Source: an uncultured Solobacterium sp. (GTDB lineage Bacteria; Bacillota_I; Bacilli_A; Erysipelotrichales; Erysipelotrichaceae). From it: a stretch of 50,366 nt of DNA. This document shows positions 1 to 9,900 of this stretch, piece after piece. Below the pieces are notes generated by a model. It had not been told where the DNA came from and did no database searches. It saw only the letters and a list, made by a program, of their open reading frames with translations. Numbering within the stretch: the first letter of the stretch is position 1; every line of letters starts with the position of its first letter. Position numbers and translations under genes: made by a program. The stretch covers positions 1-50,366 of the forward strand of contig UQPV01000012.1 of NCBI GenBank assembly GCA_900543035.1, written 5' to 3'.

Positions 1-365
1 TCAACTGATAAAATTTTTTGATATTTTTTACTACTTGTTTTTAAGTCGGCCTTTTTTACGCATTTTTATTCACACTTTAAAACCTCCATTTAATTTTCTT
101 TTTGACATTTGCAAATAAATCATTTTATATATCTTTATAAAAAGCTTTACCAATGATTGAATCAAAATAATTTTTAAATCGCTAGAACAATTTTACAAAG
201 TGTAAAAAATACTATGATTTTGGACAATTAATACATTATTCAAAACGCTGAATCACCATTTTTTGATGGTTAAACTTTATGAAAAATAACTTCAAGGGCA
301 AGGCGATTTTGACCTTGCCCTTAAATAAGCATAACACGGTAACTAATATATATTTTTATTATTTA
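1..365. other. AT-rich stretch without a recognised gene
   Basis: This stretch is far more AT-rich than the rest of the window and contains no open frame I can support. It holds the likely terminator of the gene to its right (294-322) and a small hairpin near 254-270. A GGAGG ribosome-binding-site-like motif on the minus strand near 84-88 is followed only by frames of about ten codons or fewer. It may be a decayed or horizontally acquired segment. Confidence 0.5.
294..322 (-). terminator. Hairpin terminator of the unknown AT-rich gene
   Basis: A perfect 10-bp stem (AAGGGCAAGG / CCTTGCCCTT) with a 9-base loop lies about 45 bases past the stop of the gene at 366-926. The downstream T tract on the minus strand is interrupted, so termination efficiency is uncertain. 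Confidence 0.55.
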
Positions 366-926
366 TCAAAACTTTAATTTTATTACCATAGGAGTATAAT
401 CATACAAATATTTTTTGCCCACTTCTTTCCATGTATGAATTGAATCATAAACAGGTTCATACTTTTTATATCGTGAGTACTCTTGAATCACTACTTCTTT
501 AAACCCCCATTTATCGTCATTTAAACTGTTTGTTAATTTATACTTCAAATTCTCATATTCTTCTGAAGTATAACATTGTATTTTACCAAAACTGTCAACT
601 TTTGTACAATCAAAATAAATTTGCAAATAGTAATATTCATTTATATATTCTATTTTTTTATGAATTATTCCATATTTATAAATCCCAACTTTTTCTCCTC
701 CATCTACTGAGATTCCATAAGGCAAATTTTTTCTAATCTTTACTGTGTAATATTCTTTATTAATGTTCTTTTTATTGTTGTTGCTCATACGCATGGCATC
801 TCTACACCATTCTTCTAGATTTTTTTCCACAAAACTTATGATATCTTCTGTTTTCTCCTCCGCACTCCTTTCTTTTAAATGAAAACCATTGTTTTGCCGA
901 TCTTTCAATTTGCTAATTACACTCAT
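366..926 (-). CDS. Hypothetical protein in AT-rich DNA
   Basis: The encoded protein is about 186 residues, lysine-, tyrosine- and glutamate-rich, with no signal peptide or membrane span. I do not recognise the family. The start MSVISKLKD is chosen because GGAGG lies seven bases upstream; an in-frame ATG nine codons earlier has no comparable site. The first ~50 residues look helical and charged. The rest alternates short beta-like stretches rich in Tyr, Ile and Lys. Base composition and codon use (AAA, TAT, ATT, TTA) differ sharply from the neighbouring operon, so recent transfer is likely. The terminator at 294-322 closes the gene. No function is inferred. Confidence 0.6.
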   Translation of the reverse strand: MSVISKLKDRQNNGFHLKERSAEEKTEDIISFVEKNLEEWCRDAMRMSNNNKKNINKEYYTVKIRKNLPYGISVDGGEKVGIYKYGIIHKKIEYINEYYYLQIYFDCTKVDSFGKIQCYTSEEYENLKYKLTNSLNDDKWGFKEVVIQEYSRYKKYEPVYDSIHTWKEVGKKYLYDYTPMVIKLKF

Positions 927-960
927 ATTTACCTCCAAATATTTTATAATCATGTCAAAG

Positions 961-990
961 TCATAATACTTCCCGTAATAATTCCGCCAT
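961..990 (-). other. Possible 9-residue leader ORF
   Basis: A short frame (MAELLREVL, then TGA) is preceded by GGGGGG five bases upstream and ends 35 bases before the start of the AT-rich hypothetical gene. It could be a leader that couples translation, or the remnant of a lost upstream gene. Only the ribosome-binding-site-like motif supports it. Confidence 0.2.
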
Positions 991-1119
991 AATTACCCCC
1001 CTAATTAATTTCATAATATAAAAATCTTTACTTGCAAACAATAGTACTTACACCAATTGCAATCTAATTCGCACGAAATGTAATCGCTTTCTATGCTTTT
1101 CTTAATCTTTCTTCACATG

Positions 1120-1157
1120 AAAAAGGATACCTTTACCTTTTCTTGGTATTGGTATCC
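1120..1157 (-). terminator. Terminator of the VWA/tubulin-like operon
   Basis: The minus-strand RNA forms GGATACC-AATACC pairing with GGTAAAGGTATCC, followed by five T residues. It lies 11 bases beyond the stop codon of the last operon gene, which supports 1,168-12,827 being one transcription unit. Confidence 0.75.
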
Positions 1158-1167
1158 TCTTTGTTTA

Positions 1168-4100
1168 TCATTTGAGTGGTTCGTGTATATGTTCGAATGG
1201 TGTCCTCAGCGTGCTTTGGGTAGTGCTGAGGGGGTATCTGGTGATGTAGTAGAGGAAGCCTCTGCCGTATTCGTCGTCTCTTGCTCTGGTGATGAGCTCT
1301 TCGCGTCTGGCGTGGGCTTGTTCTCCGATCAACAACATATACTGGATCTCTACCCATTTGGCCATGCCCTCGTATACGGCGGGCATCAGGTCTCCGCCAT
1401 ATCTGGCCATCAGCTCTTTCTCGTTCCATGTCGTGTACTGCCAGATGTGGGTCAGCTCATGAACGAGGGTGGCGATGAAGGCATTGCGCGGCGCGCCGTT
1501 TTCCACATAGATCGTGTAATTGCCATGGCGGTCACGGATCGCGACGCCGAGCACTCTGTTGCTGTAGCCGGCGCTTGGCACGAAGCTCTTGCCCAGCTTG
1601 CGATGCAGCGTATTGGCATCGACCATCTCCAGCTTGATGGCTGCAGTGATCCGCACGCCGAAGAAGGCTTCATAATTCTGAATGGTGATATCGTAGATGT
1701 GTCTGAACTCCTCTACGGTATGCACGGCTGTCCGGCTGCATTCCGGGCAGCGCTCACGTCCGTCCGCGAGCACCTCATAATCCACATCAGCGAGGCTGCG
1801 GGCACAGAAATCACAGCGATGCGCATCATCAGGATTGAAATCATTCCGTTTGGCCGCATGGATATTCTCCCTGGCCTCCTTCAGAATGTTGTGGTCAAAG
1901 CCGAACGTCTTCAGATACGTCCATGTCTCTTCCAGATCCAGACAGGACAGCATCTCCTCCCGGCCAAACAACAGATAGTGTGACTTCGCATACGCGTTCG
2001 GCTGTGGCTGCGGCGTTTCCTCCTGTCCGCTTTCTTCCGTGCTCTCCGGCTGTGGCCCTGCCGTTTCATCCATCTGCACATTTTCCTTTTTCTTCCGTCT
2101 GAAGATGCGCTTCAGCCAGCGCTTGAAGCGATAGGACAGACGCTGTCTGGCATTTTTCGGCGTATTGGGCGGGATCGGCAGCGGGACTTCCTGTTCCTCT
2201 TCTTGCTGTATCGTCTCATCCGGACGGGTCAGCCGCTCCAGATGCCAGTCGAGATAATCGCAGACGATCTCCAAGATGCGCTCCAGGTTGCGCTCGATCG
2301 AGATGATCATGCCCAGATCGAGCTGGCTGTCTTCCAAGATATAGATGCTTTCCGGATCGATATCGCCCGTCAACGGATGCACGATGCCCTCCAGCTGTTC
2401 CTGTTCCTCAGGCGTCAATGCCGTCGACGCGCTCAGGTAATCACAGTTATCCGGATAGACCGTGCGGAAGATCTCATTGAGCAGCATGCACAGCGTGACA
2501 CGCACTGCTTCACTGATCTTCGGCAGCTTCAGCCTGAGCACGGTCTTGCGCACATAGCTGCGGCGCGGCACATCATCGAGAAGCACCCTTCTGGCATTGA
2601 CCATGTCATGATGCCCGTGCATCTCCAGGAAACCTGCCGTATCGGCCGTCATGTTCATCGCCGCCGAAGTGACCTCGATGCCGTCATGCACGACCGTCTT
2701 TGTCTCTGCGCCGCTCTCCTTCAGCGTATAGCTGCGGATCTGGCGGTAAGAGATGCGGCCATGGATATGATCGGCAGCCCTGCGCAGGACGACGCCCTTT
2801 TCCTGATTGATGCGGATCACCTCATAATACTTGCCCGCGATCGTGATGAACTGTCCAGGCAGATACATCTGGCAGATCTGACCCAGCAGATTGGCGCCCA
2901 GGAAGTGCATATCCTGCTCATCCTCTGCCACATAGCCGGCATTGTGCAGATCGCTCAGATACGTGTCGATGAAGCGCTGATCATCGATATACAGCTCCGT
3001 ATGGAACTCCTCATCCATGGTGATCTCATCGTATAAGCCGACCTGCTTCATCTGGATCAGACGGCTCAGGTCCTCATCGACACCATCCGGGATGAAATAC
3101 AGACGGATCTGCTCGCCCAGGAAAGCCGGGATATTTTCCACCTCACCGAACAACAGTTCCAGCTGTGTGCGCACTTCTTCGATGCGCACCGGAGAGATGA
3201 CCATGCGCATGATCAGCTCGAGCACCACATTGCGCGGTGTGCGGGCAAAATCCGGGGCAAAGGATGGAATGGCCTTCGGGTCACGGATGAAGATCTCCGC
3301 ATTGTCGTTCATGTACTCTCGAAGCAGATACTGCGGCGCGATCACATGGACGAACGACTGATCACGGCCGCGGGTGAAGAACTGTCTGGCCATCTCGAAG
3401 AGGTTATGATACTCATCCTCTACGACCACGCATGCCTCACGGCTTTGCGCCGCGCCCCAGAGGTTCGGGACAAACTCCAGCACCTCGCCGATGCGATGCT
3501 GCTTAAATGGAATGCCGGTGTAATCACAGATGAGCGGATAATACTGTCCGGCGATCCACTTCATGTCTACGACCGGGAAGCTGTCATAGGCGTACCAGCT
3601 GACTTTGCGCACGCCGTATTTCAACGAGACCATCGCCACTTCGCTGCCGACGCCCAGATAACGCGCCACGCCTGGGAACAGCTTATGGTGCATATTGCGA
3701 GCGTCGGCATCCCACATCACAAACTGTGATGAGGAAGCGCCCGACTTGGTCGCGTTGACCTCGATGATGCTCGTCTTCAGGATATGAGAGAGCGCATCGA
3801 CCAAACCATCGCTGTTTTTGTCAAAGATGCTGAACTGCGTGCCCTCATTCAGCTTGCGCGCCAGCATATACAGCGCCGTCTGCGCTGTCGCTACGATACG
3901 CGAAGGCTCCAGCAGCACCACATGGGTCACATCCGCAAAGAACGCTTTATTGCTTTCATGCAGGCTCAGGTCAAAGATCTGCGAGATTGACAGGATGCCG
4001 ACATCCGGCGCAGAGGCCTGTGCCTTCAGCACGCCGACATTCCATAAGAACGGCAGATGGCTCACTTCCACCACCGCGTCCTTGACCCACTCGATCACAT

Positions 4101-5130
4101 CGTCGATGATGGCGTCGCGGCCGCAGATGATGAGCACCCGTTCATGCGACATCAATGCCCGGTTGATCGCGAAGAACAGATAGACCGTCAGGTCGCGATA
4201 GAATGGGGTGGAGAACAGCACGCTCTGGTGATTGAGGATATGCAGCGTGGCATCCACATACTGAGAATCCACCGGATATCCCTTTTTCACCAGCTGCTGA
4301 AAATATGTTCCGCACAGCTTGCGCAGATGATCTTCGCTGGCCATGAGCGTCTCCAGATAATCCTGGGAACCATCTTTATGATTCAGCCCCTTTTCCCTGG
4401 CGCCGCCATTGAGCATCGCCTCAGGGAAGATGCGGCCCAGCACGACGCGCAAACGGGCATAGTTTGCCCGAAACAGGCTCACTTCATCTTCGCCGCCGAC
4501 TTGTGTCCTCGCTTCGCTTGCAGTCAGCCCGTCCATGAAATAGACGATCTCAGCAAGCACCATCAGCCCGAGCACCGGATAGAACGGCACCTGCCAGATG
4601 CCAGGCTCGTTGATGTAAAGGATGAGGGCGAACAGGCCGAAGGAAACGATGCACCCGCCGCTGCGCATCCATTTGAGCACACGGCGCATATCGCCATACT
4701 GATCCTTCAGCACCCAGCGGGTCCGCTCCTCCTCCCATTCATAACACATCCCGGAGGTGTAATCGAACAAAGGGACGTATCTGCTCCACAGCTTCACGAA
4801 CAGCGGCAGGAATATCCGCTTGATCAGGATGAAGCCGATCATCAGCAGCACGTTCATCAGGATCATGAAGAATCCCGATGCTGCCGAAGTCAGAAATTCC
4901 AAAAACGGCGCCATCGAAGCCAGCCACTGCAGGAAGCGCAGCACCAGCGTGCTGATGTCATCGAGGAATACATTCAGCACCAGCGCATAGACGAACGCAA
5001 GCAGAGGCGCCGCAAACTGATAGGCCCGCAGCTCCCGGTCGAGATTCTGCCTGTTCTCCCATCTGAACAACAGGAAGAACACGCCATAGATGCCGGCCAG
5101 AAACAAACCGAACAACAGGACCTGCCTCAT
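1168..5130 (-). CDS. Giant membrane protein with zinc ribbon and HExxH metallopeptidase-like domain
   Basis: This is the last gene of the four-gene operon and encodes 1,320 residues. Five hydrophobic spans are visible near residues 4-22, 39-56, 79-103, 157-172 and 181-199. They are followed by a very large soluble region. Near 1106-1134 there is a zinc-ribbon pattern, CDFC then CPEC. Near 1225 the sequence VHELTHIW gives an HExxH motif with a following Glu in EGMAKW, the pattern of a gluzincin-type metallopeptidase. The central part (about 320-760) has alternating hydrophobic strands such as RVLIICG and THVVLLEPS. They recall a helicase/NTPase core but show no clear Walker A, so an inactive NTPase-like fold is only a guess. 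A charged, proline-rich linker with KKKENVQ-type basic residues precedes the ribbon. The start overlaps the upstream stop as ATGA, with AAGGAGG just before it, indicating translational coupling. The role is unknown. Peptidase activity at the membrane within the tubulin-like/VWA system is an inference. Confidence 0.8.
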   Translation of the reverse strand: MRQVLLFGLFLAGIYGVFFLLFRWENRQNLDRELRAYQFAAPLLAFVYALVLNVFLDDISTLVLRFLQWLASMAPFLEFLTSAASGFFMILMNVLLMIGFILIKRIFLPLFVKLWSRYVPLFDYTSGMCYEWEEERTRWVLKDQYGDMRRVLKWMRSGGCIVSFGLFALILYINEPGIWQVPFYPVLGLMVLAEIVYFMDGLTASEARTQVGGEDEVSLFRANYARLRVVLGRIFPEAMLNGGAREKGLNHKDGSQDYLETLMASEDHLRKLCGTYFQQLVKKGYPVDSQYVDATLHILNHQSVLFSTPFYRDLTVYLFFAINRALMSHERVLIICGRDAIIDDVIEWVKDAVVEVSHLPFLWNVGVLKAQASAPDVGILSISQIFDLSLHESNKAFFADVTHVVLLEPSRIVATAQTALYMLARKLNEGTQFSIFDKNSDGLVDALSHILKTSIIEVNATKSGASSSQFVMWDADARNMHHKLFPGVARYLGVGSEVAMVSLKYGVRKVSWYAYDSFPVVDMKWIAGQYYPLICDYTGIPFKQHRIGEVLEFVPNLWGAAQSREACVVVEDEYHNLFEMARQFFTRGRDQSFVHVIAPQYLLREYMNDNAEIFIRDPKAIPSFAPDFARTPRNVVLELIMRMVISPVRIEEVRTQLELLFGEVENIPAFLGEQIRLYFIPDGVDEDLSRLIQMKQVGLYDEITMDEEFHTELYIDDQRFIDTYLSDLHNAGYVAEDEQDMHFLGANLLGQICQMYLPGQFITIAGKYYEVIRINQEKGVVLRRAADHIHGRISYRQIRSYTLKESGAETKTVVHDGIEVTSAAMNMTADTAGFLEMHGHHDMVNARRVLLDDVPRRSYVRKTVLRLKLPKISEAVRVTLCMLLNEIFRTVYPDNCDYLSASTALTPEEQEQLEGIVHPLTGDIDPESIYILEDSQLDLGMIISIERNLERILEIVCDYLDWHLERLTRPDETIQQEEEQEVPLPIPPNTPKNARQRLSYRFKRWLKRIFRRKKKENVQMDETAGPQPESTEESGQEETPQPQPNAYAKSHYLLFGREEMLSCLDLEETWTYLKTFGFDHNILKEARENIHAAKRNDFNPDDAHRCDFCARSLADVDYEVLADGRERCPECSRTAVHTVEEFRHIYDITIQNYEAFFGVRITAAIKLEMVDANTLHRKLGKSFVPSAGYSNRVLGVAIRDRHGNYTIYVENGAPRNAFIATLVHELTHIWQYTTWNEKELMARYGGDLMPAVYEGMAKWVEIQYMLLIGEQAHARREELITRARDDEYGRGFLYYITRYPLSTTQSTLRTPFEHIHEPLK

Positions 5131-6962
5131 GATTCCGCCTCCTTCCGGATGATCATCTGCTCGATGAAGGAGAACGGAGAAGACAAGTATTCCGCATCCT
5201 CATTGAGGTGGACCGGGTATGTCTGCTCACCGCGCTGATATACATAATACAATGATGTCTTAGGATCTTCCTTCATGTAGTCAAAGCCGCGTACGCTGTC
5301 CTGGCTGTATTGCCGGCTGAGCGCGCGGTCCAGCGGTCTGCACCATTCTTCCAGCTGACGCTGACATTCCTTCAGCCGGTGAACATGCATCCGCAGCAGC
5401 TTTTCATTCTCATCGAGCGATTCATCGCCGTGCATGAGCTGATAAAGCAGAGACTTTCCCTTCATGAAAGAAGAGAGCGCGCTCAGGTATTCCGCGTACT
5501 GTCGGCTGCTGTCCTGCACCCGCTTGACGATGCTGCGCATGACCTCATTGAACTTCCCGATGGCCACCATGAGCAGATGCCGGTTATAGATCAGCGCAAA
5601 AAGCGCAGCGACGGCCACCGTCAAGATCAGCACGCCGCTGACCATGAGGCTTTCAGGAAGCAGATGCAGGCGCGATGCGGCCATCACGAAAGGAACAAGT
5701 CCCAGTGCATACAGGAAAAGAGCAAACAGCACCGTGCCCAGCGTAAGCGCAAAGCCGCTGCGGCGGCGCATGATGCGGCGCACCTCGCGCTGCGCCTCGT
5801 CCTGTTCCTCACGGAATGCTTCTGCGTTCAGGATATCCGTGGTCTCGCATTGTGCCATTTCCAGTTCCAGACGGTCCACATCCTCATGCAGCTCCTCCAG
5901 CTGAAATTCATCGAGATAGACTGAATGTCCGTTTTTCTCTGTTTCGAACACCCCTTTGCGGCGGGCTTCCCTCGCCGCCTTCTTCAGCGCGCGCCTGGGC
6001 TGCTTCAGATAGCTCTTCAACTGTTTATCCACTTCGTCACGCCGCTGTTTCCACAGCTGTTCATCCAGCTTCGGCCTGTCCTTCACCAGCGTAAAGCCCT
6101 TCTTGGATACGGTCAGGCTGCCAGGCTGATCCTGATAGACCTCGACATCGATGCTGTTGTGGATCTTGGGCTTTTCCTGTGCGGCATTTTTCTCTCTGAC
6201 CCGGTTGATGAACTCGCGGGCGCGCTGCAGCCGCAGCTCCACAGCCTGCAGACGGCTGTAATACTCGCTGAATCCGGCATATTCTGCCTCCTCATTCAGC
6301 TCGATGATCAGATTATACAGCTCATAAGCCTGCAGATCGCTGGAGGGGATCTCGTTGAATGCCAGCGTATGGATGCCCATGGCCAGCTCCATGCGCGCGC
6401 CCGGCGTCACGATATTGTGCTTCCTGAGCAGGTTCATCTTGAGAAAGCGGCAGTTGGCCGGATAATTGCAGCGATTCCAGAATTCCGGATCGACCGCATC
6501 CTCATTGCGTATGCTGCGCATCTTCTTGATGTCCTGACGTTCCTGCGTCACCGCCAGCAGAAAGATCTGATCAGGATCGGTGAACCGGCGCTCTTCCCGC
6601 TCCTGTTCCTGCGGCATATCGATCTGCGAGGATAAGCCGCCTTCTTCCTCATGGAACGTGATCCAAGGCGGGATATGGCCCAGCATCTGGGCACAGCGCG
6701 CATAATCCGCCGCTTGATCGCTTCTGGCGATATCGAACGGATTGCGGGTCCTGATGACATCCTCATCGCCCACCAGCAGGATGCGCCATTCATTTTGTTC
6801 CTGCACCTGTTCTTCCAGCTGCGGCAGCGCTGTCTGCACGCTGCCGCCCTGGCGGTTCCAGCGGATCATGCGGATCTGTTCTTCCCGCGCAGTCTCATAG
6901 AGGGGCAGATAGTCTTTCAGCAGCGGTTCGAGCTTTGCATCGACTGCCACGACTGTAAACAT
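5127..6962 (-). CDS. Coiled-coil protein with two membrane spans, component of the tubulin-like/VWA operon
   Basis: The encoded protein is 611 residues. The first ~390 residues are soluble and rich in Glu, Gln, Arg and Leu, with long probable coiled-coil segments. Two adjacent membrane spans follow (around 403-430 and 440-465: ALTLGTVLFALFLYALG and VSGVLILTVAVAALFALIY). About 145 further residues follow, again coiled-coil-like. No catalytic motif was recognised. The N-terminus (MFTVVAVDAKLEP) could form a small alpha/beta domain, with ILLVGDED near 60-67. The start has AAGGAGGG eight bases upstream and lies 15 bases after the tubulin-like gene. The stop overlaps the next gene's ATG. By context it is probably a membrane scaffold linking the tubulin-like protein to the envelope, but this is inference. 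Confidence 0.75.
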   Translation of the reverse strand: MFTVVAVDAKLEPLLKDYLPLYETAREEQIRMIRWNRQGGSVQTALPQLEEQVQEQNEWRILLVGDEDVIRTRNPFDIARSDQAADYARCAQMLGHIPPWITFHEEEGGLSSQIDMPQEQEREERRFTDPDQIFLLAVTQERQDIKKMRSIRNEDAVDPEFWNRCNYPANCRFLKMNLLRKHNIVTPGARMELAMGIHTLAFNEIPSSDLQAYELYNLIIELNEEAEYAGFSEYYSRLQAVELRLQRAREFINRVREKNAAQEKPKIHNSIDVEVYQDQPGSLTVSKKGFTLVKDRPKLDEQLWKQRRDEVDKQLKSYLKQPRRALKKAAREARRKGVFETEKNGHSVYLDEFQLEELHEDVDRLELEMAQCETTDILNAEAFREEQDEAQREVRRIMRRRSGFALTLGTVLFALFLYALGLVPFVMAASRLHLLPESLMVSGVLILTVAVAALFALIYNRHLLMVAIGKFNEVMRSIVKRVQDSSRQYAEYLSALSSFMKGKSLLYQLMHGDESLDENEKLLRMHVHRLKECQRQLEEWCRPLDRALSRQYSQDSVRGFDYMKEDPKTSLYYVYQRGEQTYPVHLNEDAEYLSSPFSFIEQMIIRKEAES

Positions 6963-6977
6963 GTCTCATCCCTCCTT

Positions 6978-9900
6978 CTACTGATTCACAGACGCTCCCT
7001 TTTCCGATCCTGCTTCGCGGACAAATGTGCCCTCGAAGTTCTCACTGTGCTTTCTGGCACTGGCGATCGCCTGGTGATAATACGTATCTTTCATCTGTTC
7101 GGCCAGATCATGGGCGGCTTCATTGCCGATCTTGCGCAGCTCAAGCACGACCGCGCTCTGGATCTGGCTGGTCAGCGCATCGACCGCGATGCCCTCATAA
7201 CCAGAACCATAGCCTTCGATCTCCGGCAGGTTGTTCATGAACAGCTCAAACTGGCGGAACAGGATCTTGCCATATTCATCATCCACATCTTCCTCATTTT
7301 CAAAGTGTTCCACATAGTTTCTGAGGATCTCGAAGATGCAGCTGATCATCGTATCGGTCCAGCCGTGGAAATAGCTCTTGCTCGGGCAGGAGCACTTGTA
7401 CAGCAGCGGCAGTTCGAACACGCTGCGCACGCTTTCGCTGAATTCCGCCAGACGGAACCGGTTCAGACTGCGGATCAGCTCAGATTCTCTGACCCTGATC
7501 TTGTTCTTCTCCTGGCGCTGGATATCCGCGGCGCTGTCCTCCAGGATCGCCTGTACTGCCAGCGGATTGATGATCATGGCGTCAAACACCTCATACAGCC
7601 GGTCGCACTGTGTGCCATTGGACACGGTCAGCTCACACAGATTCTGATACTGAGAATTTGCGGACTCCGCAAATGTCATCTCATACAGATATTCTTTTCC
7701 GGATTTGTTCTTCGGACGATAGATGATCTTGCGGAACAGCAGCCCGTTCACGAATGCCTTGCAGATGCGGGATTCCAGTTCTTTCTGATAGCTTTCATTG
7801 AGGTCAGGCAGATAAGAGATCAGATGCCAGTTCTTATGGATATGCGGCGTCACGATATCGGTCTCTTTCGAGTCCGGCTTCACCTGATTGACACAGTCAT
7901 AATATGCCGTGAAATAATTGCCCGCCTTCTGATCGATCGTCTCAGACTTGACCGGCGGAGAGAACCGCTTGAAATCCTGTGCCTTCAGGTTGTAGATGGA
8001 CCGGAAGAACACGACTTCGTTTTTCGGTGTCAGATCGCTGGTCACTCCGCCAAAGTCGATCAGCTCTTCGGTGATCAGCCTGGTGCGGTCATCATATTCT
8101 GTCTTGAGCAAAGCTTCATTGAAGCAGCAGGAATCGATGATGCGCGGCTGGAAGCCCTTCGGCGCATCGATGAACGGCAATGCCAGGTTCTTGGCTGCCG
8201 CGATGACCGAATGCACGGCATGCAGCTTTTCCCTCGGCTCAAACGCGTCATCCAGGATCTCTGCTTCCTTCTCGATGGCCTCGATGATGTCCATATCGAT
8301 GATGGTATCACAGTTCTCGGATACGGTCTGTTTCCAGAAGCCCATGATCGTGTCTTCAAACATATCCTGGAAATAGCGGCTGCCGGCATCTTCATCCATA
8401 TGCCTGCTCTTTTCCGCCGTGATCTCGCCTTTCTCCTTCAGCACCGCATAGGAGCGGACCTTCTCAAAGATGGACGCGCACAGATCGCCTGGCAGTTCGA
8501 AAGTACCGGTCGTATTGACGGACTTCCTGTTCAGCGCATCCAGACATTCCTTGGTCGCGCACACATAGCGCACCGGCTGATCGCTGTCGATCTCATATTT
8601 CTTGCCGATGGATTCGATGCCATGATTGATCTTATGCACATCGCCGGCAAAGGTGTTGTAGAATACCTCAAAAGCGTCAGAGAGCTTGCGCACATATTCC
8701 AGCGCCTCGCGGTAGATGATCATGCGCGTATTGCTCGTGATGAACTCCTGGATGCTGTTTTCCATGTCGCGGAAGCTTTCCAGCAGCATGTTGCGAGCAT
8801 CCTGATCCTCATGCTTGCGCAGCATCGTATGCGCCAGTCCCTTGATGGTGCGGGAATTCGGCCGGATATTGGCATTGATGTAAGACTGTGCGTCCGTGCT
8901 GGCCCGCTTCTTGTCATCATTCTGGAACAGGCGGCTGTCAAAGTTTTCCCAATATTCTTTCTGCTCAGATACCGAGCGCTCTTCCGTGTTCAAGGCCTTG
9001 ATCAGCTCTTCTTCCGCATTATACAGGAAATAACGCACAGCGTTAGGATGGATCATCTTGCCGGCGCCGCTCATCAGGTTGCTCTCCAGATTGTGGAAAG
9101 CGTTCAGATTGACCGAACGCACCGGTTTGCGTGAAGAGGAGAACAGATCGAACGCCAGGGAACGGCCCTGCTCCTCTGTGCGTTCCTCGGCCATGAACCG
9201 ATAACGCATGAGCAGCTTCAAGGCGTCGGTGAAGCCTTCTTCCGGCGCGTCTTTGTTTTCTTCACCAGATTCCAGTTCATTGATGCGGGCATCGAGATCT
9301 TCCTTGGCCGTATCCAGATCGGTGAAAGACTGCTGCACCGTATCATCGACATAACGAGTCAGGGCGCCCAGATAACGTTCCCACTTGGATTCCTCGATGA
9401 TCATGCCGGACTCATCATAGACATTGGTCTCCCGAATGATCGCCTTGGCAAATCCGTCTTCATTCTTCGCTTTGTTGCGGATCGAATTGATATAATGGCG
9501 GCCGCGTTTCGGCGCTGCGGAGACGACGCCGCGGCTGCGTGCTTCATTGGCATCCATCATCACTTCGCGGTATTCATCATCGATGACGAGCCATTCTCTG
9601 GACACCGCATCCCGGGCCCAGTTCAGCGCGATATAATCACGCACATCCTGATAAGGGTAAACGAGGGTGGATGCGCCCGCGCCGCAGTAGTTGTTGCGGC
9701 CATGCGACTTCACGCGCTCACGGATCGTATTATCCTCTGAAGAGTTCTGACGGGAATTGGTCGGACCGATCGACTGTGCATAGATGCAGTTGGCCGCATG
9801 GGCGAGCAAGTCATCCTTGGATTTCATCTTCTCGCTCTCGATGTTGTCCCGAGAGAACAGGAAGCAGAAGTCAAATGGCGCTTCATCATAGACATCGACT

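Noticed and set aside
6651..9134. Long plus-strand open frame of about 827 codons opposite the tubulin-like gene
   Set aside because: It is antisense to strongly supported coding sequence, lacks a ribosome binding site and reads as low-complexity Ile/Leu/Asp/Arg/His-rich sequence, typical of a shadow of GC-rich codons.
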